This document shows, piece after piece, positions 1-5,210 of a stretch of 5,334 bases of DNA. This stretch comes from Methanomicrobiales archaeon (GTDB taxonomy: Archaea > Halobacteriota > Methanomicrobia > Methanomicrobiales > Methanospirillaceae), in assembly GCA_017883495.1 (NCBI GenBank), contig JADGNL010000043.1, positions 1 to 5,334 on the forward strand, read 5' to 3'. Made by a program: the position numbers and the translations under genes. Within the stretch, counting starts at the first letter, position 1, and every line of letters starts with the position of its first letter. The notes below the pieces were generated by a model, which searched no databases, was not told the origin of the DNA, and worked only from the letters and a program-made list of their open reading frames with translations.

Positions 1-881
1 CCGTCCCCGCGGTCTGGGTCGTGTACGCGGGGGATCCCGGCAACCCGTATATCGACGCAGCCCGCGCCGGCCTCCTCGAAGCATCCCGAAATGGGACGTT
101 CACGTACGAGGAGTTCGCACCCGCGACGGCGGATCGGCTCGAGGCGGCCCTAGCGGACGACGCATCGGCCCCCCCAAAACTGATCGTGGTCCAGGATTCG
201 GGGACGTGGGCCGGCGCAGCGGATCGCTGGGCGGCAGCCTACCCACGGATCCGGTTCGTCGTGATCGACGGTGATACCGCGCCGCGTCCGAATGTCCGGA
301 CCGTGGCGATAACGGCGGACGGAGTCTCGTACCTGGCAGGCGCGCTTGCGGCTACGGCCGGCCTTGGTCGGTCCGTCGCAGTCCTGCTCGGCATGCCGCA
401 TCCGGTCCTGAACGGGTTTCGCGACGGCTTCGTGGCCGGGGTCGGCTCGGTCGCTCCCGGCGCGGCGGTCGAGGTTCGATACGTCGGCAACGATACCCGG
501 GGCTATGCCGACCCTGCCCGGGCGACCGCCATCGCCGAGGAGCTCTATCGGAACGGGACGTCCGTGATCTACGCGGTCTGCGGCGGCTCGTCGCTCGGCG
601 TGATCGATGCGGCCGGGAACGCGACCGGGCGGTTCGTGATCGGGGTCGACCGCGACCAGAAGGCGCTCGGGCCCGACGTGGTCCTGGGATCGGCGGTCAA
701 GCACGTGGACCGGGTCGTGCAGGCGGCGATCGAGGACGGGCTCGGTGCAACCTTCACGCCGGGTGCGATCCGGGTCGGGCTTACCGAGGGTGCGACGGAC
801 CTGGTCCCGAACCCGCGGTTCGGGGCGTACGGATCGGCCGTCGCCGGACGGCGCGGAGCGGCGGAGGCGATGGACCGGTGA
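1..881 (+). CDS. BMP-family substrate-binding lipoprotein/receptor, 5' truncated
   Basis: This is a basic membrane protein (BMP/PnrA/Med family) solute receptor, the extracytoplasmic binding component that usually delivers nucleosides or related small molecules to an ABC importer. The frame is open from position 3 and reads VPAVWVVYAGDPGNPYIDAA. This is the family's first beta strand and GDPG..y.DAA loop, so the GTG at 21 is internal and the true start, signal peptide and lipobox lie off the window. About 292 residues are visible, and family members are usually somewhat longer, which fits the loss of only the N-terminus. Other family features seen are VAVLLGMPHPVLNGFRDGF (near nt 375-430), CGGSSLGVIDAAG (near 580-620) and GVDRDQKALGPDVVLGSAVK (near 642-700), the usual aspartate-containing ligand loop. 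No permease or ATPase component is in the window. The stop at 879-881 overlaps the next gene. Family assignment is firm; the substrate is unknown. Confidence 0.88.
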   Translation, partial: VPAVWVVYAGDPGNPYIDAARAGLLEASRNGTFTYEEFAPATADRLEAALADDASAPPKLIVVQDSGTWAGAADRWAAAYPRIRFVVIDGDTAPRPNVRTVAITADGVSYLAGALAATAGLGRSVAVLLGMPHPVLNGFRDGFVAGVGSVAPGAAVEVRYVGNDTRGYADPARATAIAEELYRNGTSVIYAVCGGSSLGVIDAAGNATGRFVIGVDRDQKALGPDVVLGSAVKHVDRVVQAAIEDGLGATFTPGAIRVGLTEGATDLVPNPRFGAYGSAVAGRRGAAEAMDR

Positions 882-1156
882 TCGCGGACCTGATGGTCAC
901 GGTCGCGATCTACCGCTCGGGCGCCGTCTTCGTGGCCGTCTGCCAGGAGTTCGGCGTCGAGGCGACCGGCCGTTCGCCCGAGGACGCGAAGGAGGCGGCG
1001 CTGGTCGCCGTCCGTCGGACCCTCGACGCCATCGTCGCCCGAGGCGAGCTCGCGGACTTTCTCGCAGAGGCCGGGTTCGTGATCGATGGGGGCGCGCTTC
1101 GGACCGAGCGGCGTCTGATCGAAATCGCCGAGGGGCGAGTCTCGGTTCCGTTCTGA
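878..1156 (+). CDS. Small HicB-like protein (orphan, no HicA seen)
   Basis: This encodes a 92-residue protein starting with GTG at 878, which overlaps the stop of the BMP gene (GTGA). A GGAGG at 863-867 precedes it by 10 bases, so this start is well supported; an in-frame ATG at 893 is a weaker alternative. The first 50 residues show the pattern of the HicB/UPF0150 fold: a strand (VTVAIYRSG), a second strand (VFVAVCQEFGVEATG), then SPEDAKEAALVAVRRTL as the helix. The C-terminal part (ELADFLAEAGFVIDGG, then ERRLIEIAEG) is not typical of an antitoxin DNA-binding domain. HicB proteins usually neutralise a HicA mRNA-cleaving toxin, but no HicA-like gene of about 60 codons lies on either side. It may therefore be a stand-alone regulator or a solitary HicB-fold protein. 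Coupling to the BMP gene means the two are probably made together. Coding status is likely; function is uncertain. Confidence 0.68.
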   Translation: MIADLMVTVAIYRSGAVFVAVCQEFGVEATGRSPEDAKEAALVAVRRTLDAIVARGELADFLAEAGFVIDGGALRTERRLIEIAEGRVSVPF

Positions 1157-1161
1157 CCGGG

Positions 1162-1166
1162 AAAAA
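1162..1166 (-). terminator. Oligo-T tract after the repeat lipoprotein gene
   Basis: On the minus strand a run of five T lies five bases beyond the TAA at 1172-1174. Archaeal RNA polymerase terminates at oligo-T tracts in the non-template strand without needing a hairpin. The tract sits behind the frame-shifted end of the lipoprotein gene, not behind the early stop at 1243, and so supports 1172 as the original gene end. It also occupies the 15-base gap to the convergent HicB-like gene. Five Ts is a short tract, so strength is uncertain. Confidence 0.45.
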
Positions 1167-1171
1167 GGAGA

Positions 1172-1250
1172 TTACTTCGAGGTCACGACCACGGTCGCGG
1201 GAGGGTTGTTGATCACGATGTTGGGGGGATTGTTCACAACCGTCACAGGC
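1172..1250 (-). pseudogene. Out-of-frame C-terminal tail of the NNPP-repeat lipoprotein
   Basis: Directly beyond the five-G tract at 1251-1255, the minus strand keeps coding for the same repeat in a frame shifted by one base. From the tract it reads PPVTVVNNPPNIVI, then NNPPATVVVTSK, then TAA at 1172-1174. One extra C on the minus strand (G6 instead of G5 on the plus strand) would join this to the upstream frame and give a 95-residue protein ending in TSK. As written, translation runs into TGA at 1243-1245 after ..NNPRL. The tail has no start codon or ribosome binding site of its own, so it is only meaningful as part of the upstream gene. The cause may be a real mutation, slippage-based switching, or a homopolymer sequencing error. 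Confidence 0.75.
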
Positions 1251-1368
1251 GGGGGTTGTTGACCACCACATCCGGCGGATTGTTCACGTCGACCTTCGCC
1301 GGCGGCGGGTTATTGACCACCATATCCGGCGGATTGTTCACGACGACCGTCACCGGTGGCGGGTTGTC
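1184..1368 (-). repeat. 54-bp tandem repeat encoding alternating NNPP units
   Basis: Seven NNPP-headed units follow each other on the minus strand: DNPPPVTVVV, NNPPDMVV, NNPPPAKVDV, NNPPDVVV, NNPPPVTVV, NNPPNIVI and NNPPATVVV. Long (10-residue) and short (8-residue) units alternate, giving an 18-residue or 54-base period. The period is visible in the DNA: plus-strand segments starting at 1261 and 1315 (gaccacca.atccggcggat and onward) match at 27 of 28 bases and are exactly 54 bases apart. The break in frame falls inside the fifth unit, where the preceding proline codons form a homopolymer. The repeat DNA stays similar on both sides of the break, which suggests recent or maintained duplication. 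Confidence 0.85.
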
Positions 1369-1458
1369 AACCGTCGTGGTCGATGTGCATCCAGCCGCGG
1401 CGGCCGCGGCGACGAGCAGGGCTGCCAGTACAAGCCACAGGATATTGTTTCGGGACAT
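1243..1458 (-). CDS. NNPP-repeat lipoprotein, frame broken at a G tract
   Basis: This is a small surface lipoprotein of unknown function. From the ATG at 1456-1458 it encodes SRNNILWLVLAALL, an alanine-rich hydrophobic stretch, and AAGC with Cys24, which is a basic n-region, h-region and lipobox for lipid anchoring outside the cell membrane. After a threonine-rich linker the mature part consists almost wholly of NNPP units. The frame can be extended upstream to an ATG at 1581, but that would bury the signal peptide behind about 41 non-protein-like residues, and a TATA box lies inside that extension; I therefore chose 1458. As written the product is 71 residues and ends NNPRL at TGA 1243-1245. 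One extra base in the five-G tract at 1251-1255 would give 95 residues, with further repeats to 1172. No enzyme motif is present. A stalk, spacer or matrix-binding role is conceivable but is a guess. Transcription is probably independent of the methyltransferase upstream. Confidence 0.72.
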   Translation of the reverse strand: MSRNNILWLVLAALLVAAAAAAGCTSTTTVDNPPPVTVVVNNPPDMVVNNPPPAKVDVNNPPDVVVNNPRL

Positions 1459-1480
1459 ACTGTCTGCTATTGTCCGATAG

Positions 1481-1488
1481 TACTTAAG
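1481..1488 (-). promoter_or_regulatory. TATA box of the lipoprotein gene (leaderless start)
   Basis: The minus strand reads CTTAAGTA inside an AT-rich patch of otherwise GC-rich DNA, preceded by the A-rich CAAACGAATC that could serve as a BRE. The centre of the box lies 26 bases from the A of the ATG at 1458, the usual archaeal TATA-to-start distance. Transcription would therefore begin at or next to the start codon. No Shine-Dalgarno sequence is seen in front of this ATG, in agreement with a leaderless mRNA. The inference is from spacing and composition only. Confidence 0.55.
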
Positions 1489-1577
1489 GATTCGTTTGAA
1501 TAACCACAGGCCGGGAGTAGACTTCTGTCCGGTCGTGCGCCCCGCGTCCCGGGACCTGCCATGATCGACGCCGAGGG

Positions 1578-2306
1578 TCATTCGGGACCGGAGAGGATGT
1601 ACATCGCCCAGCCGACGTATTCGCGACCGTACCCGAGGTATTCGTCCTGGAGGCGCTCCAGGTAGGTCCGAACCTCGAGGTCGTCAGGGGCGTGGGCGAG
1701 CCGCTCGCGGCACGCGGCCCAGATCCCCGACTCGTAGGCGTCGAACTCGCCCTCGGTCGAACGGACGATGCCCGTGAGCGCAAAGCCGTGCTCGCGGACG
1801 ATCCCAAGGAGCTCGTACTCGGTCACGCAGTCGGCAAAGTCGCGGGCAAACTCGGGCGGAACGCGCTCGGTCCGCCAGTACCGCTCGCCGAGCACGGCCC
1901 GCCCCCCCGCCTCGAGGGAGGCGCGGAGCGCCCCGACCGCACCCTCGATCCCGCCGAAGGCCGAGGCCGACCCGAGACAGAGCGCGACCGTGACGCCAGA
2001 GACGGGATCGGCCGGGTCGGCCGCGTCGCCGCACCGGAACGCGATTCGATCCTCAAGGCCCCGGCTCTTGGCGAGGGCGCGGCCGGCCAGAACCGCCTCC
2101 GGGCGGCAGTCGATCCCGAGCCCCCGGCAGCCGAACGCGTCTGCGAGCAGGGCGAGGACGGTGCCGTTGCCGCACCCGAGATCGAGGACAAAGTCTTCGG
2201 CCGAGACACCGACGATGCGGGCCGCCGAGAACACGCGGTCGGGCGTGGTCGGGTTCATCAGCGTAAGATCGGCCTGGAGCTCCCAGAGACGCACGTCGTC
2301 CATCAT
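1578..2306 (-). CDS. Class I SAM-dependent methyltransferase, substrate unknown
   Basis: This is a 242-residue cytoplasmic methyltransferase with a Rossmann-type SAM-binding fold. Motif I is VLDLGCGNGT at residues 40-49, the acidic residue after strand 2 is D66 in GLGID, and D94 in FRCGDAAD would contact the adenine side. GGRAVLGERYW at 134-144 ends the strand-5 region. The C-terminal half has the pattern of a common bacterial and archaeal group: GE.YW, then PPEF, YELLGIVREHGF, E..FDAYES, and DEYLGYGREYVGWAMYIL at the end. Substrates of that group are not established to my knowledge. The start is ATG 2304-2306 or the adjacent ATG 2301-2303; a TGA at 2331-2333 rules out longer forms. GGGGAG at 2318-2323 is the ribosome binding site, 11 bases away. 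It is divergent from the ATPase and lies upstream of, but separate from, the lipoprotein gene. The fold is firm; the reaction beyond methyl transfer is unknown. Confidence 0.9.
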   Translation of the reverse strand: MMDDVRLWELQADLTLMNPTTPDRVFSAARIVGVSAEDFVLDLGCGNGTVLALLADAFGCRGLGIDCRPEAVLAGRALAKSRGLEDRIAFRCGDAADPADPVSGVTVALCLGSASAFGGIEGAVGALRASLEAGGRAVLGERYWRTERVPPEFARDFADCVTEYELLGIVREHGFALTGIVRSTEGEFDAYESGIWAACRERLAHAPDDLEVRTYLERLQDEYLGYGREYVGWAMYILSGPE

Positions 2307-2353
2307 CCATGCGTTGGCTCCCCAAACCCATCAACTCTCCCGGATCGTCCGTC

Positions 2354-2362
2354 GTTATAGCC
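2354..2362 (-). promoter_or_regulatory. Candidate TATA box for the methyltransferase gene
   Basis: The minus strand reads GGCTATAAC, with its centre about 51 bases from the ATG at 2306. A start about 26 bases downstream would leave a leader of about 25 bases that contains the GGGGAG ribosome binding site at 2318-2323, so the geometry is consistent. The preceding bases (ACAC) are not a good BRE, and the match is modest. The same site reads gttatagcc on the plus strand and could instead serve the ATPase with a long leader. Confidence 0.4.
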
Positions 2363-2375
2363 GTGTACGCCGCCG

Positions 2376-2395
2376 GTGTGCCGGTGCCGGTACAC
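2376..2395. promoter_or_regulatory. Imperfect 20-bp palindrome in the divergent promoter region
   Basis: The sequence gtgtgccggtgccggtacac has dyad symmetry: gtgt/acac at the ends and ccgg/ccgg inside, so 16 of 20 positions are symmetric and the rest would be G-T pairs. It partly overlaps a second inverted repeat, cgtgtac at 2362-2368 with gtacacg at 2390-2396. It lies between the candidate TATA boxes of the methyltransferase and ATPase genes, a natural place for an operator controlling one or both. No regulator gene is adjacent, and GC-rich DNA produces such symmetry by chance fairly often. Confidence 0.3.
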
Positions 2396-2452
2396 GCCAG
2401 GGAGGGGCGGAGATGGCGATCGGATCAGGCGGATGAGAGGATCATCTTGAAC

Positions 2453-2462
2453 ATCTTTTTAT
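2453..2462 (+). promoter_or_regulatory. Candidate TATA box for the cation ATPase gene
   Basis: The sequence ctttttatcg, preceded by the A-containing ttgaacat, is the strongest AT-rich box in the 162-base divergent gap. A start about 26 bases downstream would fall near 2484. That is beyond the ATG at 2469 and just before in-frame ATGs at 2490 and 2496, so if this box is used the protein begins at one of those and the mRNA is almost leaderless. No Shine-Dalgarno sequence precedes any of the three ATGs, which agrees with a leaderless reading. Confidence 0.4.
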
Positions 2463-2468
2463 CGACGG

Positions 2469-5054
2469 ATGCCCTTCACTCCCCAGGCGATGGCGATGGC
2501 CGGGATCCCCGAGGCGTACTGGAGCCGGAGACCGGAGGATGTACTCGCCGATCTCGGTTCCTCGGCGGCAGGGCTCGATGAGGCTGAGGCCGTCCGGCGG
2601 CGCGAGACGTACCGCCACCTCCGGCTCGGGCGGGGTCGGGGCGCCTCGCCCATTCTGCTCCTCCTGAACCAGTTCCGGAGCCCGACGACCCTGCTCCTCC
2701 TCGGCGCAACCCTCCTCTCCCTTGTGCTCGGCGACCTGCTCGACGCCGCCATCATTCTCGTGATCGTCGGCGTCAGCGGACTCCTCGGATTCTACCAGGA
2801 GTACGGTGCGTCCAACGCGATCGCAGCGCTGACAGCCAGGGTCCGGGCCACGGCCCCGGTCCTGCGCTCGGGCCGCGAGACCCAGGTCGATATCGAGGAG
2901 GTGGTACCGGGGGATCTCCTTCGCCTGGAGGCCGGACGGACGATCGCGGGCGACGCGCGAATTGTCGAGGGGACGGATCTCTATGTCGACGAGTCGGCCC
3001 TGACCGGCGAGACCTTTCCTGTCGAGAAGGCGGCAGCCCCTGTTTCGGCCGACGCCCCGCTCGCGCAGCGGGCGAGCGCCCTCTACTTCGGCACGCACGT
3101 GGTATCGGGAACGGCGACGGCGGTCGTGGTCGCCGTCGGGCGCGAGACCGAGTTCGGAAGGATCTCCGACCGTCTGCGGACCGCGCGGCCCGAGACCGAC
3201 TTCGAACAGGGGATCCGACACTTCGGATACCTCCTGGTGCAGCTGACCGCCCTTCTCGTCTTCGGGATCTTCGCGATCAACATCTACCTCGCGCGCCCGT
3301 TCGTGGACTCGCTCCTCTTCGCCCTCGCCCTGGCGGTCGGCCTGACGCCCCAGCTCCTCCCGGCGATCATCTCGGTGAACCTCGCGACCGGGGCACGGCG
3401 CATGGCCGCCAAACGGGTGATCGTCCGGCAGCTCACCTCGATCGAGAATTTTGGCGCAATGACCCTGCTCTGCGCGGATAAGACCGGTACCCTGACCGAA
3501 GGGGTGGTACAGGTCCGGTCCGCCGACGATATCGCGGGGTCCCCGAGCGACCGGGTACTCCGGCTTGTCTACCTGAACAGTGCGTTCGAGACCGGCTTCA
3601 CGAATCCGATCGACGAGGCGGTCCGCTCGCTCCGCCCTTTCAGCCTAGGGGCCTATACCAAGCGCGACGAGGTGCCGTACGACTTCGTCCGGAAGCGCCT
3701 CTCGATCCTGGTGGAGACCGCCGACGAATGGCTGATGACCACCAAGGGCGCGCTCGACCGCGTCCTCGACGTCTGCACTACGGCCGAACGCCCCGACGGC
3801 GAGATCGTGCCGATCGACGTGGAACGGCAGCGGGTCCTCGACCGTCTCAATGCACTCTCGGGCGAGGGCTACCGGGTCCTCGGCGTCGCCTACCGCCGGG
3901 TGCCGCCGGGCACCGACATCCAGGCTCCTGACGAGAGGTCGATGACCTTTGCAGGCTTCCTCGTGCTCCACGACCCGGTCAAGGCGGACGCGGCGGCCAC
4001 GGTCGCCGAGCTGGCCCGGCTCGGCATTCGCCTCTGCCTGGTCACGGGGGACAACCCGCTCGTCGCCGCCCACGCGGCCCGGCAGGTGTTGGGACGGGCG
4101 CCCGATGTGGTCTCGGGCGGGGACCTTCAGGCGATGAGCGATGAGGCACTCCGTGCACGGGCTCCCTCGGTCGACGTCTTCGCCGCAGTCGAACCGAACC
4201 AGAAAGAGCGGATCATCCTCGCCCTCAAGCGCTCAGGAGCGGTGGTCGGCTACATCGGTGACGGGATCAACGATGCCCCGGCCCTTCACGCGGCGGATGT
4301 CGGGATCTCGGTCGAGAGCGCGGTCGACGTCGCGAAGGAGGCCGCGCAGATCGTCCTTCTCGAGAAGGATCTGGGCGTCCTGGTCGAAGGGGTCCGCGAG
4401 GGGCGGGTTACGTTCGCGAACACCCTGAAGTACATCTTCATGGCGACCTCGGCGAACTTCGGGAATATGTTCTCGATGGCCGGCGCCTCGCTCTTCCTGC
4501 CGTTCCTGCCCCTGCTCCCGAAGCAGATTTTGCTCACGAACCTCCTGACCGATCTGCCTGAGACGACGATCGCGACCGACACGGTCGACCCCGAGCTGGT
4601 CGAGCATCCGCGTTCCTGGGATCTCGGGTTCATCAAACGGTTCATGCTCGTCTTCGGCCTCCTCTCCTCGGTCTTCGACTTCATGACCTTCGGCGTGCTC
4701 CTCTTCCTGCTCCACGCCACGCCCGAGCAGTTCCGGACCGGCTGGTTCCTCGAGTCCGTCGTCTCGGCCGCCCTGATCGTACTCGTGGTCCGGTCGCGCC
4801 GCCCGTTCTTTCGGAGCCGGCCCGGCAGGCAACTTCGGATCGCGACGGGCACGATCGTGCTCGTCACCATCGCCCTGCCGTACACACCCCTTGCGCCGCT
4901 CCTCGGACTCGTGCCCCTGCCTCTCGTCGCGCTCGGGGCGATGGGAGGGGTCGTCCTGCTCTATATCGGCTCGGCCGAGATGGTCAAGCGGGTCTTCTTC
5001 TACCATCGGGTGAAGCCGGGCGCGACGACATCGCAGCAGTATCGTCCGTCGTAA
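2469..5054 (+). CDS. mgtA: P-type cation ATPase, Mg2+-transporting (MgtA/MgtB) type
   Basis: This is an 861-residue membrane ATPase that moves a cation, most likely Mg2+, across the cytoplasmic membrane using ATP. All P-type parts are present. The N-terminal PEAYWSR..EDVLADLGSSAAGLDEAEA is the cation-ATPase N-domain, followed by M1-M2 at about 72-108. The actuator has DESALTGET (TGET 179-182), and M3-M4 lie at about 253-305. The phosphorylation motif is DKTGTLT with D337. The nucleotide domain has RKR 408-410 and KGA 426-428, then DP 502-503, TGDN 526-529 and GDGINDAP 597-604. The C-terminal membrane part has SANFGNMFS (about 661-669) and TNLLTDLPE (about 690-698), both typical of type IIIB Mg2+ pumps. 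The M4 motif is TPQLLP (293-298) where classical MgtA has TPEMLP. Length is close to the usual 850-900. Starts at 2490 or 2496 are possible alternatives to 2469. The gene appears monocistronic. Family is firm; ion specificity is inferred from it. Confidence 0.93.
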   Translation: MPFTPQAMAMAGIPEAYWSRRPEDVLADLGSSAAGLDEAEAVRRRETYRHLRLGRGRGASPILLLLNQFRSPTTLLLLGATLLSLVLGDLLDAAIILVIVGVSGLLGFYQEYGASNAIAALTARVRATAPVLRSGRETQVDIEEVVPGDLLRLEAGRTIAGDARIVEGTDLYVDESALTGETFPVEKAAAPVSADAPLAQRASALYFGTHVVSGTATAVVVAVGRETEFGRISDRLRTARPETDFEQGIRHFGYLLVQLTALLVFGIFAINIYLARPFVDSLLFALALAVGLTPQLLPAIISVNLATGARRMAAKRVIVRQLTSIENFGAMTLLCADKTGTLTEGVVQVRSADDIAGSPSDRVLRLVYLNSAFETGFTNPIDEAVRSLRPFSLGAYTKRDEVPYDFVRKRLSILVETADEWLMTTKGALDRVLDVCTTAERPDGEIVPIDVERQRVLDRLNALSGEGYRVLGVAYRRVPPGTDIQAPDERSMTFAGFLVLHDPVKADAAATVAELARLGIRLCLVTGDNPLVAAHAARQVLGRAPDVVSGGDLQAMSDEALRARAPSVDVFAAVEPNQKERIILALKRSGAVVGYIGDGINDAPALHAADVGISVESAVDVAKEAAQIVLLEKDLGVLVEGVREGRVTFANTLKYIFMATSANFGNMFSMAGASLFLPFLPLLPKQILLTNLLTDLPETTIATDTVDPELVEHPRSWDLGFIKRFMLVFGLLSSVFDFMTFGVLLFLLHATPEQFRTGWFLESVVSAALIVLVVRSRRPFFRSRPGRQLRIATGTIVLVTIALPYTPLAPLLGLVPLPLVALGAMGGVVLLYIGSAEMVKRVFFYHRVKPGATTSQQYRPS

Positions 5055-5193
5055 CCGTCAGGTCTTTCCGAAGAGCGCCCTGCGGCCACGCATGCTTCTC
5101 CCGTTCGGAGACCACTGCTCGCTGGCTCTTCGTTGCCCACCTCATCGCCGGCTATTCCGTCTGCGGCGGCACCTGGAGATCCGGACGGCTTCC
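5055..5193. other. Convergent intergenic region, no gene seen
   Basis: These 139 bases separate the ATPase stop from the stop of the gene coming from the right. I see no convincing gene, promoter or T-rich terminator; gtcttt at 5062-5067 is the only T-rich spot after the ATPase. An 8-bp perfect inverted repeat, cgaagagc at 5069-5076 with gctcttcg at 5125-5132, could form a long-range stem in the ATPase 3' untranslated region, but its 48-base loop makes it weak. Confidence 0.5.
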
Positions 5194-5210
5194 CTAGCGG
5201 GAGCCGTCCG
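5182..5210 (-). terminator. Strong hairpin at the 3' end of the right-hand gene
   Basis: The arm cggacggcttccc (5182-5194) pairs with gggagccgtccg (5199-5210) over 12 base pairs, with one bulged T and a four-base loop. On the minus strand the stop codon TAG (5194-5196) sits at the loop, so the last codons of the gene form one arm. It is not followed by a T run on either strand, so it is not a classical intrinsic terminator. It may protect the 3' end of the transcript or mark the boundary with the convergent ATPase transcript. Confidence 0.5.

Noticed and set aside
1256..1480. Plus-strand frame encoding SGGLFT and GGGL repeats.
   Set aside because: It is the antisense image of the NNPP repeats; the minus strand has the signal peptide, lipobox, promoter and terminator.
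1467..1480. Short inverted repeat ctat...atag between the lipoprotein TATA box and its ATG.
   Set aside because: A four-base AT-containing stem is too weak to claim as an operator or hairpin.
1546..1555. Perfect 10-bp palindrome gtcccgggac downstream of the methyltransferase stop.
   Set aside because: It has no loop and no T run, and short GC palindromes are expected by chance here, so it is not a supported terminator or operator.
1243..1581. Longer minus-strand reading frame of 112 residues starting at 1581 and overlapping the methyltransferase stop as ATGA.
   Set aside because: The first 41 residues are not protein-like, they would bury a clear lipoprotein signal peptide, and a TATA box lies within them. 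The start at 1458 fits better.
1692..2360. Long plus-strand frame of 222 residues across the methyltransferase.
   Set aside because: It is rich in arginine, proline and acidic residues with no recognisable domain, and lies opposite a gene with clear SAM-binding motifs.
2442..3221. Minus-strand frame of 259 residues opposite the start of the ATPase.
   Set aside because: It is an arginine-rich shadow produced by high GC; the plus strand carries all P-type ATPase motifs.
3645..4428. Several overlapping frames on both strands in the middle of the ATPase.
   Set aside because: They are shadows of the ATPase nucleotide and phosphorylation domains, without independent start signals or domains.
4233..5006. 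Minus-strand frame of 257 residues opposite the end of the ATPase.
   Set aside because: It is a highly charged E/R/D-rich antisense image of membrane helices, with no domain or ribosome binding site.
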